Source: Marinobacter pelagius (GTDB lineage: Bacteria; Pseudomonadota; Gammaproteobacteria; Pseudomonadales; Oleiphilaceae). Taken from it: 64,000 bases of DNA. The number at the start of each line of letters is the position of its first letter. The stretch's first letter is position 1. Below are positions 41,400 through 51,560 of the stretch, in pieces. The notes beneath the pieces are model-generated. The model did no database searches. It was not told the DNA's origin and saw only the letters and a program-made list of their open reading frames with translations. Where the stretch lies: contig NZ_FOUR01000002.1 of assembly GCF_900114925.1 (NCBI RefSeq), forward strand, positions 62,001 through 126,000, given 5' to 3'. A program made the position numbers and the translations under genes.

Positions 41400-42290
41400 C
41401 TATTTGAGAAGAACAGCAGCAAAGTTGCGCCAGGAAGAGCGCGTCAGAGGTTGCAGTCGAAGCGCTTTTGTCATCTCCGCGAATGCCTCACGTCTGGCCC
41501 CTTTGCTAGCCAGGTAGCGGGCTTTCCTGGAGTGGAATGCAGCAAATCCTGAGTTGAACTCGCGCTCAGACATCGCGTTCGGGAATTCCCGCCTGAAATC
41601 ACGAATAATCTCCCAGTTGGAATCAAAACGCCGGGTCTTATCCGAGGAGATCTGATCATCCATTACCCGATAATAGGCAAGAAACTCAGGAACATACAGA
41701 AATCGGAACCTGGCCGAGAAACGAAGCCATAAATCATAATCATCTGCTACACGGCGTTTACCACTCATTGCGCCAAGCGTCTCAAAACACCGGCGCCGAG
41801 CCATTGCAGTATTCATACTCACGCAGTTATCACGAATCATGTATTTGGCGATAATGCCCGAATAGCGCTTCATGTTCTTTCGGCTGACTTCCTGTCCCTT
41901 TTCATCAATGGTAATTATGTCTCCATAGACAACATCGTAATCCGGATGATTTCTGAACAGGTCGACCTGCTGTTTCAGCTTCTCAGCGGGCCAGTAATTG
42001 TCCGAGTCCAGAAAGCACACGAAATCACCCTTGGCTTCAGATAACGCACAGTTTCGGGCAACACTCTGCCCCTGATTCTCCTGGTAGAAATATCGGATCC
42101 GCGCATCCGCCAACACGGGTTCCAGCAACTCACGGGTATTGTCCGTTGAACCGTCATCTACAATCAGGAATTCGAAATTCGTGTAGGTCTGGGCAAGTAC
42201 ACTGTTGACCGCCTGACCTATATAGTCGGCCCGGTTATAGGTTGGGGTTACAATACTCACCAGGGGACTGGTTGACGTATCCATTTTCAT
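41400..42290 (-). CDS. Glycosyltransferase family 2 protein (paralogue of its neighbour)
   Basis: GT-A glycosyltransferase, 296 residues from ATG 42290. Motifs SIVTPTYNRADYIGQAV, LIVDDGSTDNT, LDSDNYW and ADDYDLWLR match the gene at 40503 block by block, so the pair arose by tandem duplication. I chose ATG 42290, which overlaps the asnB stop as ATGA. The second-position Asp of the LDSDD motif is Asn here (LDSDNYW), though the DxD-type Asp pair before it remains. It probably adds one sugar to the lipid-linked repeat unit. Confidence 0.88.
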   Translation of the reverse strand: MKMDTSTSPLVSIVTPTYNRADYIGQAVNSVLAQTYTNFEFLIVDDGSTDNTRELLEPVLADARIRYFYQENQGQSVARNCALSEAKGDFVCFLDSDNYWPAEKLKQQVDLFRNHPDYDVVYGDIITIDEKGQEVSRKNMKRYSGIIAKYMIRDNCVSMNTAMARRRCFETLGAMSGKRRVADDYDLWLRFSARFRFLYVPEFLAYYRVMDDQISSDKTRRFDSNWEIIRDFRREFPNAMSEREFNSGFAAFHSRKARYLASKGARREAFAEMTKALRLQPLTRSSWRNFAAVLLK

Positions 42291-44233
42291 TCCTGAACCA
42301 CTCCATGTTCCTGCTCTAGTAACCAGGCCTGAAACATCAAAATACCCCACAACTGAAAACTGTAATCTTCCCGACCTGAAATATGTTCATCCCATACATG
42401 TCGGACCATATCCGGTTTCCAGTAACCTTGTTGTTTCAACTTTGCAGGATCCAGAAGATCCTCTGCCCACTCCCTTAAAGTTCCTCTCAGCCAGGCGGCA
42501 ACAGGCACCGCAAACCCCTGTTTGGGCCGATCAATCAACTCCCGTGGCACATGACGGTATAACACCGACCGAAGCACCTGTTTGCCCACGTTGCCCTGCA
42601 TATTAATAGACGCAGGCAAGCCCATCGCAAAGGACACTACCCGGTGATCCAGCAAAGGAATACGGGTTTCCAGACTGCAGGCCATAGCGGCACGATCCAC
42701 CTTGGTCAGGATGTCGTCCGGCAGGTACCAGTTCAGGTCCCGCCACATCAGGGTTTTCAAATCATTATCAGGTACAGGGTCCGGGAGCGGACCTGTCAGT
42801 CCATAATCACCCTCGCCCGATTCCAGCAAAGCCGCAGACGGATCTGGCCAGTAAGAAACAGACCGTCGGTAGTAATCTGACAGGCTCCGAGCAGACGCAA
42901 TAATTCTGGCCCGCGCCAGTCGTGACCGAAGTGCGTCCACACTGCGCCCCTTCTGGGACGGTACCAACGCCCGAATGGCCTGTGCCGTAATCCCGGGCGG
43001 CAGACGACCTGAAAGTCCTTTCAAACGGGAGCCAAGGGAACCACGCCGTTGCCAGCCGCGAAGCATCGAAGGATAACGTGGGTACCCGCAGAACAGCTCG
43101 TCACCGCCGTCGCCGGACAAAGCCACGGTAACGTATTTCCGCGTCATCTCGCTGACCAGATAGGTAGGCAGTTGAGACGAATCCGCAAACGGCTCATCGT
43201 AAAGTTGCGGCAAACGGGGCACCAGATCCCTAGCGTCCTGCTCTGTAACATATAACTCAGTATGGTCCGTACCAAGGTGTCTTGCCACGGCGGCCGCATG
43301 CACCGCTTCATTAAAACCCTCTTCATTGAAGCCTATGCTGAAGGTGCGCACCGGTTGGCTGGCCTGCTTCTGCATCAACGCAACAACAGTGGAGGAATCC
43401 ACACCACCTGACAAAAACGCACCCAATGGAACGTCCGAAACCATCTGATCGCCGACCACTCCCTCGAGGAGGGTTTCGAGGTGGGAAGAGGCACCATTCA
43501 AGGTCCAGCCTGAATCCTCAACAAATTGATCTTCCAGACGCCAGTAGCGAGAGGGCTCAGGCAGTTCTCCGGGCACCAGCCGGTCCAGGTCCAGACTAAT
43601 GAACGACGCGGGGAGCAGTTTATAGATTCCGGAATAAATGGAATGAGGCGCGGGAATCAGGTTGTGACGTAACAAAAGCGGTAGGGCGCCACGGTTAATG
43701 TCCCCTTTCCAGGAAGGATTGCATGCAAGGGCTTTGAGTTCTGAACCAAACAAAAGAGTTCGCCCCTGCCAACCATAGTACAGTGGCTTCTCCCCCATTC
43801 GATCGCGGGCCAAGGTTAGCCTCTTCTCATGACGGTCCACCAAGGCGAATGCGAACATTCCATTGAAGCGCTGCAGCGAGTTCTCTACCCCCCAAGCTTC
43901 AAACGCCGCCAACATCACTTCTGTGTCGGAGTGACCTCTAAAGTTGGCGTCTCCCAGCTCTAGTTCCCTTCGAAGCTCCCGGAAATTGTATATTTCGCCA
44001 TTGAACGCAATGACAAATCGGCCGCTATTGGAAAGCATCGGTTGGGCGCCGGCAGGAGAAAGATCCTGGATGGCGAGCCGGCGATGGACCATACCGACGG
44101 TGTCCTCTTTCCAGATACCCTCCCCGTCCGGCCCTCTATGCTCAATGGCGTTGCCCATAGCCCTCAGGCTTTGCTCGGAAATACTGTCACTGAAGCCACC
44201 ATTAGTGCCAATCAGACCCGCGAATCCACACAT
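42287..44233 (-). CDS. asnB: Glutamine-hydrolysing asparagine synthase family amidotransferase
   Basis: A 648-residue AsnB-type enzyme. Cys2 (MCGFAG) is the glutaminase nucleophile, with the IEHRGPDGEG and FNGEIYNF motifs in the N-terminal Ntn domain (1-200). The ATP site is in FLSGGVDSSTV (about 270), the second Asp-rich region in YDEPFADSSQLPTY, and ALSGDGGDELFCGY is complete. It should move ammonia from glutamine onto a carboxyl group, in an EPS locus probably a sugar acid or a residue attached to the polymer. It resembles the exosortase-associated amidotransferases. It overlaps the GT2 downstream. Confidence 0.9.
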   Translation of the reverse strand: MCGFAGLIGTNGGFSDSISEQSLRAMGNAIEHRGPDGEGIWKEDTVGMVHRRLAIQDLSPAGAQPMLSNSGRFVIAFNGEIYNFRELRRELELGDANFRGHSDTEVMLAAFEAWGVENSLQRFNGMFAFALVDRHEKRLTLARDRMGEKPLYYGWQGRTLLFGSELKALACNPSWKGDINRGALPLLLRHNLIPAPHSIYSGIYKLLPASFISLDLDRLVPGELPEPSRYWRLEDQFVEDSGWTLNGASSHLETLLEGVVGDQMVSDVPLGAFLSGGVDSSTVVALMQKQASQPVRTFSIGFNEEGFNEAVHAAAVARHLGTDHTELYVTEQDARDLVPRLPQLYDEPFADSSQLPTYLVSEMTRKYVTVALSGDGGDELFCGYPRYPSMLRGWQRRGSLGSRLKGLSGRLPPGITAQAIRALVPSQKGRSVDALRSRLARARIIASARSLSDYYRRSVSYWPDPSAALLESGEGDYGLTGPLPDPVPDNDLKTLMWRDLNWYLPDDILTKVDRAAMACSLETRIPLLDHRVVSFAMGLPASINMQGNVGKQVLRSVLYRHVPRELIDRPKQGFAVPVAAWLRGTLREWAEDLLDPAKLKQQGYWKPDMVRHVWDEHISGREDYSFQLWGILMFQAWLLEQEHGVVQE

Positions 44234-44272
44234 GAACCTACCTGTTCCGGAAAATAAAATTCGATTGCGCGA

Positions 44273-45772
44273 CTATCTTCGAAGCCGTCCGGCAACGAAA
44301 CGACGCTCGTCGGACGTCAGAGAGACGAACCAAAACATGACAAAATAGATTGCTCCACCCGAGATCACAGTTGCTACCAACGAGACATACCCCTCAATAC
44401 CCAGATGCCACCGAACCCACGCAACGAACAAGCCCATGGAAACCCAGGGAGTCAAAAGGGGCAAAAGGCTTGTTTTCAGATATCGGCTCACCGAAAGTTT
44501 GAGATGACGGCAACTGTAAGTGAGCAATACGGGATGCAGTACCAGTGCGGGCAGAACCGACGCAGCGGCCACCCCGACAATGCCATAGGATTTAACTAGC
44601 GCAATACTCAAGCCAACGTTTACCAATGCAGAAACCGGCATCAGTTTGGCGAAAATTCCATGTTCATTAATTGCCGTCAAATACCGACTACTGAAGGGAT
44701 TCAACATAGGAAGGGTAACAAACATCACAAGCAACAATATAATGACATCAGATTGCTTGGTATATTCGGGACCAATCCACAAAGCCAGAAATGGTGTGCC
44801 AACAAGCGTCACACCTATACCTATTGCCACCACCAGACCAGCGACAACTTTACTTGAAACAAGATAGATCTTTTGAATTTCGGCCTGCTGAGATCTTGCG
44901 GCCATATCACTAAACAGCGGCATAAAAGCGTGCGTCAGAGTCCAACCAAGCCCTTGTATATTTCTCACAAGATTCATCGGGATTGCATAGAAGGGCACTG
45001 AAGCCGGCCCCAGAAAGGCCCCAATAACGATGGTGTCTGTCGCACTTTCCATTCGAGTCGCAAGCCCCTGAACAAAAGACTTGAGACTGAATCTAAGCAT
45101 TTCCGACAGTTTACTGGGGCTAAAATTACTGCCCTTAAAGGAAATAGCTCCGAATGAAGGACGAGACAATAAAATCATAAATATAATATACTTGATAGAT
45201 AAGCCAAGAGCAGAGACACCAGCTAACACCAATAATGCATTATCCGGATTAGCAAACGTGATAAACAAACCCGCTCCAATCAAGCTATTCACAATAGTGA
45301 TGTTATTCTTTATATAGTACTTTTGAAATCCTTCCAGGAAACTCACGGTGACATAGCCAGGAAAGGTTATAATCATCTGGCCCGCCAAAATAAGCAAAAA
45401 CAGAGTATATTTCAGACTCTCCTCACCATCAGGCGTCATCCAGCCAGTAAACCATAGAGCCCAGCAAGTCAAAATCAGAGAAACAAGAACGCCGATGCAA
45501 AAGGTGAAAATCAGGGTAGAAGCATATACTTGCTGAAGAGCGACACGGTCCTTTTCCGCTCTATGCTTGGCCGCAAACCGACTAATTGCTGGTTTGATAC
45601 CGAGATCCAGCATCCCCATATACCCAATTATGCCGCCAACCATTGCCCAAAGGCCGTAGTCGTGATTACCCAAATAGGAGACAAAAATGGGCGTCATGAT
45701 GAAAGTCAAGGCAAGCTTGACGAGCATGACCAGGACATTGGATCCTGTATTGACGAGAATTATGCGAAACAA
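44273..45772 (-). CDS. Oligosaccharide flippase (Wzx-type)
   Basis: A polytopic membrane protein of 499 residues with 12-14 predicted transmembrane helices and no soluble domain, of the MOP/polysaccharide transporter type (NTGSNVLVMLVKLALTFIMTPIF at the start, then IKPAISRFAAKHRAEKDR). It should flip the lipid-linked repeat unit to the periplasm. The frame begins with a TTG at 45772, four bases after the stop of the GT4 gene. No better start is visible. Base composition falls in this gene, which carries AT-rich codons. Confidence 0.87.
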   Translation of the reverse strand: MFRIILVNTGSNVLVMLVKLALTFIMTPIFVSYLGNHDYGLWAMVGGIIGYMGMLDLGIKPAISRFAAKHRAEKDRVALQQVYASTLIFTFCIGVLVSLILTCWALWFTGWMTPDGEESLKYTLFLLILAGQMIITFPGYVTVSFLEGFQKYYIKNNITIVNSLIGAGLFITFANPDNALLVLAGVSALGLSIKYIIFMILLSRPSFGAISFKGSNFSPSKLSEMLRFSLKSFVQGLATRMESATDTIVIGAFLGPASVPFYAIPMNLVRNIQGLGWTLTHAFMPLFSDMAARSQQAEIQKIYLVSSKVVAGLVVAIGIGVTLVGTPFLALWIGPEYTKQSDVIILLLVMFVTLPMLNPFSSRYLTAINEHGIFAKLMPVSALVNVGLSIALVKSYGIVGVAAASVLPALVLHPVLLTYSCRHLKLSVSRYLKTSLLPLLTPWVSMGLFVAWVRWHLGIEGYVSLVATVISGGAIYFVMFWFVSLTSDERRFVAGRLRR

Positions 45773-45776
45773 TGGA

Positions 45777-46898
45777 TTATCTCGAATTATTGATTTTTTT
45801 ATAAAGTTGGAGAAGCTCCCTTGCTGGGCGCTTTACTTCGAAACGTTCGGCCGCAATCGGTTGATATTCTGTGAACTGCTCTCTGCGCCTTTTCAGATCC
45901 GCCAAATCTTTTAGAATTGCTACCCCAAGTTTTTCTGCATCGCCGACTGGAACCGTTACGGCGGGGCTACCATCGAGCACCTCCCTGAGACCAATACAGT
46001 CACTGCCAATAATCGGCACACCTGCCGTTAAACACTCCATCGCTAGAAGACCGCATGCCTCCCAGCGCGAAGGCATGACCACCAAGTCGACACTCCTAAG
46101 CGCGCTGGGCATGTTATTTGTTTGGGGCAGTTGATGAAAATAATCCGCCAAACCCAGATCCTGAAGATACGCATAATCTTCCCGGATAAAGCCTCCCCAA
46201 CCAAAAGTAGCAACATGAGGGAGTGCCTGAACTCCAAATTGTCTCCGAATATAATCCAGTGCCTCCACTACTGACCTGAACCCCTTCGGACTCATGAAGC
46301 GTCCAAAAAAACCAATCAAAGGTACATCTGGCGATAATCCAATTTGAGCTTTAAGATCATAGGATTCACCAGATCCAAAAAATTCGGTATCAATACCATG
46401 CAGTATTGGAAATATACTTTGCTCAGAAATACCTGGAAAGAACTCCAACATATTACTTTTAGCATCTTCCGTGACCGTATGGATGGCTGTAATCCGTTGA
46501 AGTAAAACTGCTAAAAGAAAATGCTTCAGCTTTCCCCGTGCACCCGAGAACAAAGGATCGGTGAACATGTCGTGCCCAGTCATCAGGTGAGGTATTTTCC
46601 TACCTATGATCGCGACTTCAGTCAGAGCTCCGGCTGTAAATCCATGAGAATGGACCAGGTCAAACCTCTCTTTCCGCACAATATTTCGAATTCGAGAGAT
46701 ATATTTAACCGAATCTGGCTGCGTGGGTATTAGTTTTATACGTTCTGGTGGTAAAAATTCATCGAGGTATTCACCCAAACCATGGTCCGGCGCAACAAGG
46801 GTAAACGTACAACGATCGAAGTCAGGCTGACCGTATATGTATCTGAAGAAGGTTCTGATACCGCCACCCGGTTGCAAAGCACCCATCAGTATGTTCAT
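45777..46898 (-). CDS. Glycosyltransferase family 4 protein
   Basis: GT-B fold retaining glycosyltransferase of 373 residues. The N-terminal domain opens with ILMGALQPGGGIRTFFRYI, and the C-terminal domain has the nucleotide-sugar site LIGFFGRFMSPKGFRSVVEAL and VVMPSRWEACGLLAMECLTAGVP, whose Glu-rich EACGLLAME is the EX7E motif. Cytoplasmic or peripheral membrane. It overlaps the polymerase gene upstream by ATGA and is followed by the flippase. The sugar is not readable. Confidence 0.9.
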   Translation of the reverse strand: MNILMGALQPGGGIRTFFRYIYGQPDFDRCTFTLVAPDHGLGEYLDEFLPPERIKLIPTQPDSVKYISRIRNIVRKERFDLVHSHGFTAGALTEVAIIGRKIPHLMTGHDMFTDPLFSGARGKLKHFLLAVLLQRITAIHTVTEDAKSNMLEFFPGISEQSIFPILHGIDTEFFGSGESYDLKAQIGLSPDVPLIGFFGRFMSPKGFRSVVEALDYIRRQFGVQALPHVATFGWGGFIREDYAYLQDLGLADYFHQLPQTNNMPSALRSVDLVVMPSRWEACGLLAMECLTAGVPIIGSDCIGLREVLDGSPAVTVPVGDAEKLGVAILKDLADLKRRREQFTEYQPIAAERFEVKRPARELLQLYKKINNSR

Positions 46899-48274
46899 AA
46901 CCTTCTACCACTTGCTACCCGTCTGGCAAGCGCAAACTTGTGGGTGAATACCCCCGCTCCCTCTCGTTCCTCAGAGCCAGAAGAAACTTGGCGTTTTTCT
47001 TTTAGTCGTACGGAAAAGACAATGACCAGGCCCGCAAAAAGGTACCAATAATATTGAGAAAGGCCCCAATAATTCGTACTGTAAACAACATACATCCAAA
47101 AAACAGCTATAAGGGCCTTATTCAGATTATCGTAAAACGTCAATGAAACGTCGTGTTCCGATTCTCGAAAACTACGACTGTTATCCTTCAACTTTCGATA
47201 CACTCTGAAAAGAAATCGCATAAAAAATACAAAGCCGATCAGGCCTGTTTCAATCAGGATCTCCGCGTAGAAATTATGCGCGGCGCGCTTCTTGCCGAAC
47301 ATGTGGGTCTTGGCCTCCGGAGTGGTGCCCAGGCCGTGGCCGACTAAAGGGCGGTTCATCGCAAGCTCAAACTCTAGAACCATCCCCCTGAGACGCCCCT
47401 CTGCTGAATCAGTATTACTTGTCTGGGACTCGCCAACCAGAGACAAGTAGCGATCCTTCTGTTGAGGTGACATCACATTCCAGCCGGCAATAGCGATCGC
47501 AATTGCCGCGACAATCAGCATAACTTTTCTATTAGACTTTCTGAATATCATCCAGGCTACAACCAGAAGAGCTAAAAAGGCACCACGAGACTGGGTGAGA
47601 ATTAACGCATACAGTAAAGCTGGCAAAACAGCCAGATAAAAAAGCTTCGCCCAGAAGCGGCCCGGCCAAACAAGGTAATGCAGAAACGGAATAACCGTCG
47701 CGATTACAAATCCAAGCTCATTTGGATTGATCACATCAGAAGGGGCACCGGCAAGGCGAGCAGAAAACTCACCGCCTCCCAAATAGGTTCTACTGCCCCA
47801 GTAACCAGTTGTCAGGTGGAGATAAAGCGGTTCCAGAACCCGTATAATCTGACAACCGATAAATACCACCAAGAATATTTTAAGCCGTTTTTCACTGTCC
47901 ACAATCAAGACTGTAAAGAAAAGGAACACTACAGCCTTGACGAACTCTGAAAGGTTGTACCTGATCACACTGCCTTGCCACTCGACAAACGGCAAAGAAA
48001 CAGCCAGATATAGCAGAAATGCCAACATCGCTTGCATTATAGGCTCTTGAGTCCAGCCTTTGAGGCGGTCTCGTTGCAAAAAAAGCAGAGTTACCAGCGC
48101 AATTACCAAAACCAGTGTGGGCCGAATACTGCCGTAGATCGGTACACGAGACGAAATGTGTAAAAAGAAGCCGATCAAGAAATACATATAAAGAGCGAAC
48201 GTAAACGCGCTCACCTGCTCAACGTGACTCGCCGCTGCAGTTTCCCCGAGCCTTCGTGTGATGGACTGATGCAT
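46895..48274 (-). CDS. O-antigen ligase/Wzy-like polymerase
   Basis: A polytopic membrane protein of 459 residues with about ten to twelve helices and a large periplasmic loop (about 290-370), the plan of Wzy polymerases and WaaL ligases. The Wzy_C-type segment NRPLVGHGLGTTPEAKTHMFGKKRAAHNFYAE, with the conserved His and Asn, lies in that loop. It should polymerise or transfer repeat units. It overlaps the GT4 gene by ATGA and lies 3 bp from the GT4 gene upstream. The N-terminus starts at ATG 48274. Confidence 0.85.
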   Translation of the reverse strand: MHQSITRRLGETAAASHVEQVSAFTFALYMYFLIGFFLHISSRVPIYGSIRPTLVLVIALVTLLFLQRDRLKGWTQEPIMQAMLAFLLYLAVSLPFVEWQGSVIRYNLSEFVKAVVFLFFTVLIVDSEKRLKIFLVVFIGCQIIRVLEPLYLHLTTGYWGSRTYLGGGEFSARLAGAPSDVINPNELGFVIATVIPFLHYLVWPGRFWAKLFYLAVLPALLYALILTQSRGAFLALLVVAWMIFRKSNRKVMLIVAAIAIAIAGWNVMSPQQKDRYLSLVGESQTSNTDSAEGRLRGMVLEFELAMNRPLVGHGLGTTPEAKTHMFGKKRAAHNFYAEILIETGLIGFVFFMRFLFRVYRKLKDNSRSFRESEHDVSLTFYDNLNKALIAVFWMYVVYSTNYWGLSQYYWYLFAGLVIVFSVRLKEKRQVSSGSEEREGAGVFTHKFALARRVASGRRL

Positions 48275-48277
48275 GTT

Positions 48278-49444
48278 TCAATACTCTCCTGATATATGGG
48301 AACAATCCGTGTTCCCCAGAACCATGTCATAAAGTTCCACATGAGCACCAATCATCTTTTGTAAATTGTGACGCTCGACAGCAAGCACTTTTCCTGAACT
48401 CCCCATCTCTCGTGCGATCTCCGGATGATTGAGGAGGAACAAGAGATGCTTTGAAAGCTGATCCACATTTTTTACCGGATACCGGAAACCCGTTTCTCCA
48501 TGAATGACGGCCTCCCTGTTCCCCCCGACATCCGAAACGACAGCTGGCAGGCCGGCCTGCATATACTCGACAACAGAGTTAGAGTATCCTTCTGATTCAG
48601 AACAAAGAATTCCTATATCACCAAAGGGAAGATATGCTTTTACATCCTTGCGCCCGCCAAGAAAATGAACCCTGTCACTGATACCCAGACCTTCTGCAAG
48701 GGACTCGAGTGGTAGCCAGTCGCCACTACCAATGACTACCAGTTGGGCATCAACGCTTTCTTTACTTAGCAGACTCAAGGCCTGAATTGCATCTTCAATT
48801 CTTTTGAGGGGGCGGAAATTAGCAACCAGAAAAATGATAGGCCCCAAACCATTATCCTTAATCTCCCGAATATCCTGCACCAGCGATTGTTGGGCGTTTT
48901 CCGGAAGGTCATAACCGTTGTAAATAAGCTCGACTTTATCCCCCCTTATATGCTCCTCACTCACAGCAATCTCACCAACAGCGCGACTATTCACGACCAC
49001 TTTGCTCGCGAACCTGCCTGTAATTCTGAGAACAAACAGGTACCACTTGTTATACCAGTATCCCATGTCACGTCTGGAAATAATGGATCGAATCCCTGCT
49101 GCGTGAAGCAGTGGCGGAGCGATTATGGAGGGATCATGAAAAAAAATGTGGGCTAAACGGTAACCCTCTGAATAGGCACGTCTGGCATAGCGCCAGAATG
49201 CAAGCCAGGTTCTGGGGTCCTGTAGGCTGGAGTACCCCAGCGCGTCGACGTCACAAGACAAGGCTCCGGAATCGGTAAATGCCGAACGCTGTAGAACGAG
49301 CAGTTTCGGCTTGAACCGGTCCCTCGGCAAATGATTTATTAAATTAAGGAGTTGGCTTTCGGTGCCAGCGTTGGGGTTAGACAGTTTGTTACTGATAAAG
49401 AGGACCGGCTCTACATCCCTGACTTGCATGGCTATCCTTATCAT
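48278..49444 (-). CDS. Glycosyltransferase family 4 protein
   Basis: GT-B retaining glycosyltransferase, 388 residues. Blocks seen: NKLSNPNAGTESQLLNL at the start, then SRDMGYWYNKWYLF, IIFLVANFRPLKRIEDAIQAL and GILCSESEGYSNSVVEYMQAGLP, which carries the EX7E acid pair. I chose ATG 49444, sharing a base with the upstream stop (TGATG); the frame also has a TTG one codon earlier. It probably adds a sugar in repeat-unit assembly, at the inner face of the membrane. Confidence 0.89.
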   Translation of the reverse strand: MIRIAMQVRDVEPVLFISNKLSNPNAGTESQLLNLINHLPRDRFKPKLLVLQRSAFTDSGALSCDVDALGYSSLQDPRTWLAFWRYARRAYSEGYRLAHIFFHDPSIIAPPLLHAAGIRSIISRRDMGYWYNKWYLFVLRITGRFASKVVVNSRAVGEIAVSEEHIRGDKVELIYNGYDLPENAQQSLVQDIREIKDNGLGPIIFLVANFRPLKRIEDAIQALSLLSKESVDAQLVVIGSGDWLPLESLAEGLGISDRVHFLGGRKDVKAYLPFGDIGILCSESEGYSNSVVEYMQAGLPAVVSDVGGNREAVIHGETGFRYPVKNVDQLSKHLLFLLNHPEIAREMGSSGKVLAVERHNLQKMIGAHVELYDMVLGNTDCSHISGEY

Positions 49445-50343
49445 CAATCGATACGTTCACGACCAGTCAACACCCTGAAAGACCTTGCAGGGTCAAGTAC
49501 TCCCGATACAATCAGATTAAATGTGGCCAGGGCATAACGCTTCTCGCGCCGACAGACTTGCCCCATTCTGTAATGCAGGACTGCCCGTCGCTTACGAATA
49601 GTCGAGCGCCTGTACGGATACCTGGCTCGCGCCCGATGCAAAATTTCAAAGCCGTTTTCCCATCGCCTACGCTGCCCCCTGCTACTAATAGACTCCTGGT
49701 GGCGCCGGTACCGAAAAACTTTGATAGGCAGAAACGCCATTTTTGTTTGCTCACTGATCCTGATGAGCATGTCATGATCCTGAGCGGCCCGGAAACCCTC
49801 TTCAAAAAAACCAACCCGGTCAAAAACCTCACGACGAACCAAAGCGTTCTGCGGCAACAAAAAGTAGCAGTCCAGCAATACCTCGTTAGGATCATTACGC
49901 TCAACATGTTCCGGGGAGTGAATGTCGTACAGCCAGTTCCCTTTTTCATCAATAGCCTCCCCCATCCCGTAAACGAGACCGACGTCAGGATTGTTCTGTA
50001 AATAGTCGACCTGAAGAGCGATTTTATCAGGCATAAAAAGATCATCACTGTCTAATATTGCAACAAATTCCCCTGAGGCTTCCTCCAAGCCAAGGTTAAG
50101 TGCTGCAGATTGCCCACGGTTCTCTCGCCCCGGATGAGTCAATAAGGTTAGTTTTTTCTGATCCGAATATTCTTCGAGAATCTCAAAAGTCCCATCTGTT
50201 GAACCGTCATCTACAACTATTAGCTCGATATTCGGGTAAGATTGGCTAAGAACTGATTCTATTGTTTCCCCAATATAATTCTTCCGGTTAAACGCCGGTA
50301 TCAGAACTGAAACCTTGGCCTTTCGATTCAACACCTTATTCAA
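49444..50343 (-). CDS. Glycosyltransferase family 2 protein
   Basis: GT-A glycosyltransferase of 299 residues. VSVLIPAFNRKNYIGETIES opens it, then LIVVDDGSTDGTFEIL, AILDSDDLFMPDK and AQDHDMLIRISEQ. It lacks membrane segments. No ATG is present near the start: the frame begins after a stop at TTG 50343, with GTG 50334 an alternative. An AGGGA lies just upstream. It overlaps the GT4 gene downstream by one base. Confidence 0.87.
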   Translation of the reverse strand: MNKVLNRKAKVSVLIPAFNRKNYIGETIESVLSQSYPNIELIVVDDGSTDGTFEILEEYSDQKKLTLLTHPGRENRGQSAALNLGLEEASGEFVAILDSDDLFMPDKIALQVDYLQNNPDVGLVYGMGEAIDEKGNWLYDIHSPEHVERNDPNEVLLDCYFLLPQNALVRREVFDRVGFFEEGFRAAQDHDMLIRISEQTKMAFLPIKVFRYRRHQESISSRGQRRRWENGFEILHRARARYPYRRSTIRKRRAVLHYRMGQVCRREKRYALATFNLIVSGVLDPARSFRVLTGRERID

Positions 50344-50432
50344 CCATCCCTGTTAATGCAAAAACATTCTTTAGGTTTCTTTACAAATTAGATTATCTAT
50401 AAAATATGCTAGTACACAATTCCATCATTAGA

Positions 50433-51560
50433 TCAGATATATCTCTCTATGACACCATTAATGCGACCCGTAACATTTTGCCAGTTATATTCATTCTCTA
50501 CCGCACGCTGGCCTGCTTCTCCCATCTCACGCAAAGCTGTGGGATTGGACAGATAACTAAGTATGGTTTCAGCGAGTTCAGTGTGATTTCCGGCACCCAC
50601 GACAGTCCCCGCATGATTGTCACGGACGATTTCCGGCATCACACCACTATTGGCACCAATGCAAGGCACCCCATGGGACATTGCCTCTATAAACACCTCA
50701 CCGAATGCCTCGGTATAAGAGGGCATCACAAACAACGATGCATTTTTGAATAACTCTCGATACTTTTCTAAATCATCGGGGTCTCCTTTATTCAGAAAAC
50801 CATGAACCTCTACACCGTTTTCATCAATGTTCCATTCCTTGCCAACCATAACCAAGCGTGCCCGCGGAAATTGTTTTTTGACCTGGCGGAAGGCTTCCAG
50901 TAGTACCACCCCTCCCTTTCGCTCAAAGGAGTGGGAAGCGACAAAAAGAATGCGCTGCTGGTCGTAATCTTTTCCCTCTAGAGACTTGGCCGCGAATGGG
51001 CTACCAAAACCCGCGTAATGAACCTTGTCTTCCGAGAGACCAAAATCCTCTACGAAAGAACGAGCCAAGGTCCGGCTCATTGTAAAAATACCTGAGAGAC
51101 CGTCATAGACTCTTTTCTCGAAGTCTATGGCTCTTTGGATGCGCTCGGCTGGTAAGAGGCCTTTCGGAAGTGAGCGCACATACGCATAAACATTATTATC
51201 GTGGAAGGAAAATGCCGGGATTGCTCTTGGCTGATGGAAACTGTTCAGATCCAGGTTGGACCCGATTTGAAGAAGAGCATTGAAATCACCCTCAAAACAC
51301 TCGAGTCCCCTAACAGCTCTCCGGCTCATCAGATTAAATCGGACCGGGTCCAACTGGTCCTTTGCATTCCACCTCACCCGGTCAAGCGCTCCATTTTTTA
51401 GTCTCAGTGCGCGCCTCAGCCACCGAGGAATTCCGACATCAACAATACCGCTCAGGTTATCCGATTCGTCCAACTGCTGAAAAAGATTATAGAAAGCGGA
51501 CCCCTTGCGCTGTTGGAATGCGAGTCCTTGCATCACACCTGCAATCCTTGGCTCTGGCAT
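50433..51560 (-). CDS. Glycosyltransferase family 4 protein
   Basis: GT-B retaining glycosyltransferase, 375 residues. The C-terminal half has RILFVASHSFERKGGVVLLEA and SLFVMPSYTEAFGEVFIEAMSHGVPCIG, with the EX7E acid pair in EAFGEVFIEA. A separate SFHDNNVYAYVRSLPKG block lies near residue 120. I chose ATG 51560, sharing a base with the deacetylase stop (TGATG). It probably adds a sugar to the growing repeat unit in the cytoplasm. An AT-rich 89-bp gap precedes the GT2 gene downstream. Confidence 0.88.
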   Translation of the reverse strand: MPEPRIAGVMQGLAFQQRKGSAFYNLFQQLDESDNLSGIVDVGIPRWLRRALRLKNGALDRVRWNAKDQLDPVRFNLMSRRAVRGLECFEGDFNALLQIGSNLDLNSFHQPRAIPAFSFHDNNVYAYVRSLPKGLLPAERIQRAIDFEKRVYDGLSGIFTMSRTLARSFVEDFGLSEDKVHYAGFGSPFAAKSLEGKDYDQQRILFVASHSFERKGGVVLLEAFRQVKKQFPRARLVMVGKEWNIDENGVEVHGFLNKGDPDDLEKYRELFKNASLFVMPSYTEAFGEVFIEAMSHGVPCIGANSGVMPEIVRDNHAGTVVGAGNHTELAETILSYLSNPTALREMGEAGQRAVENEYNWQNVTGRINGVIERYI

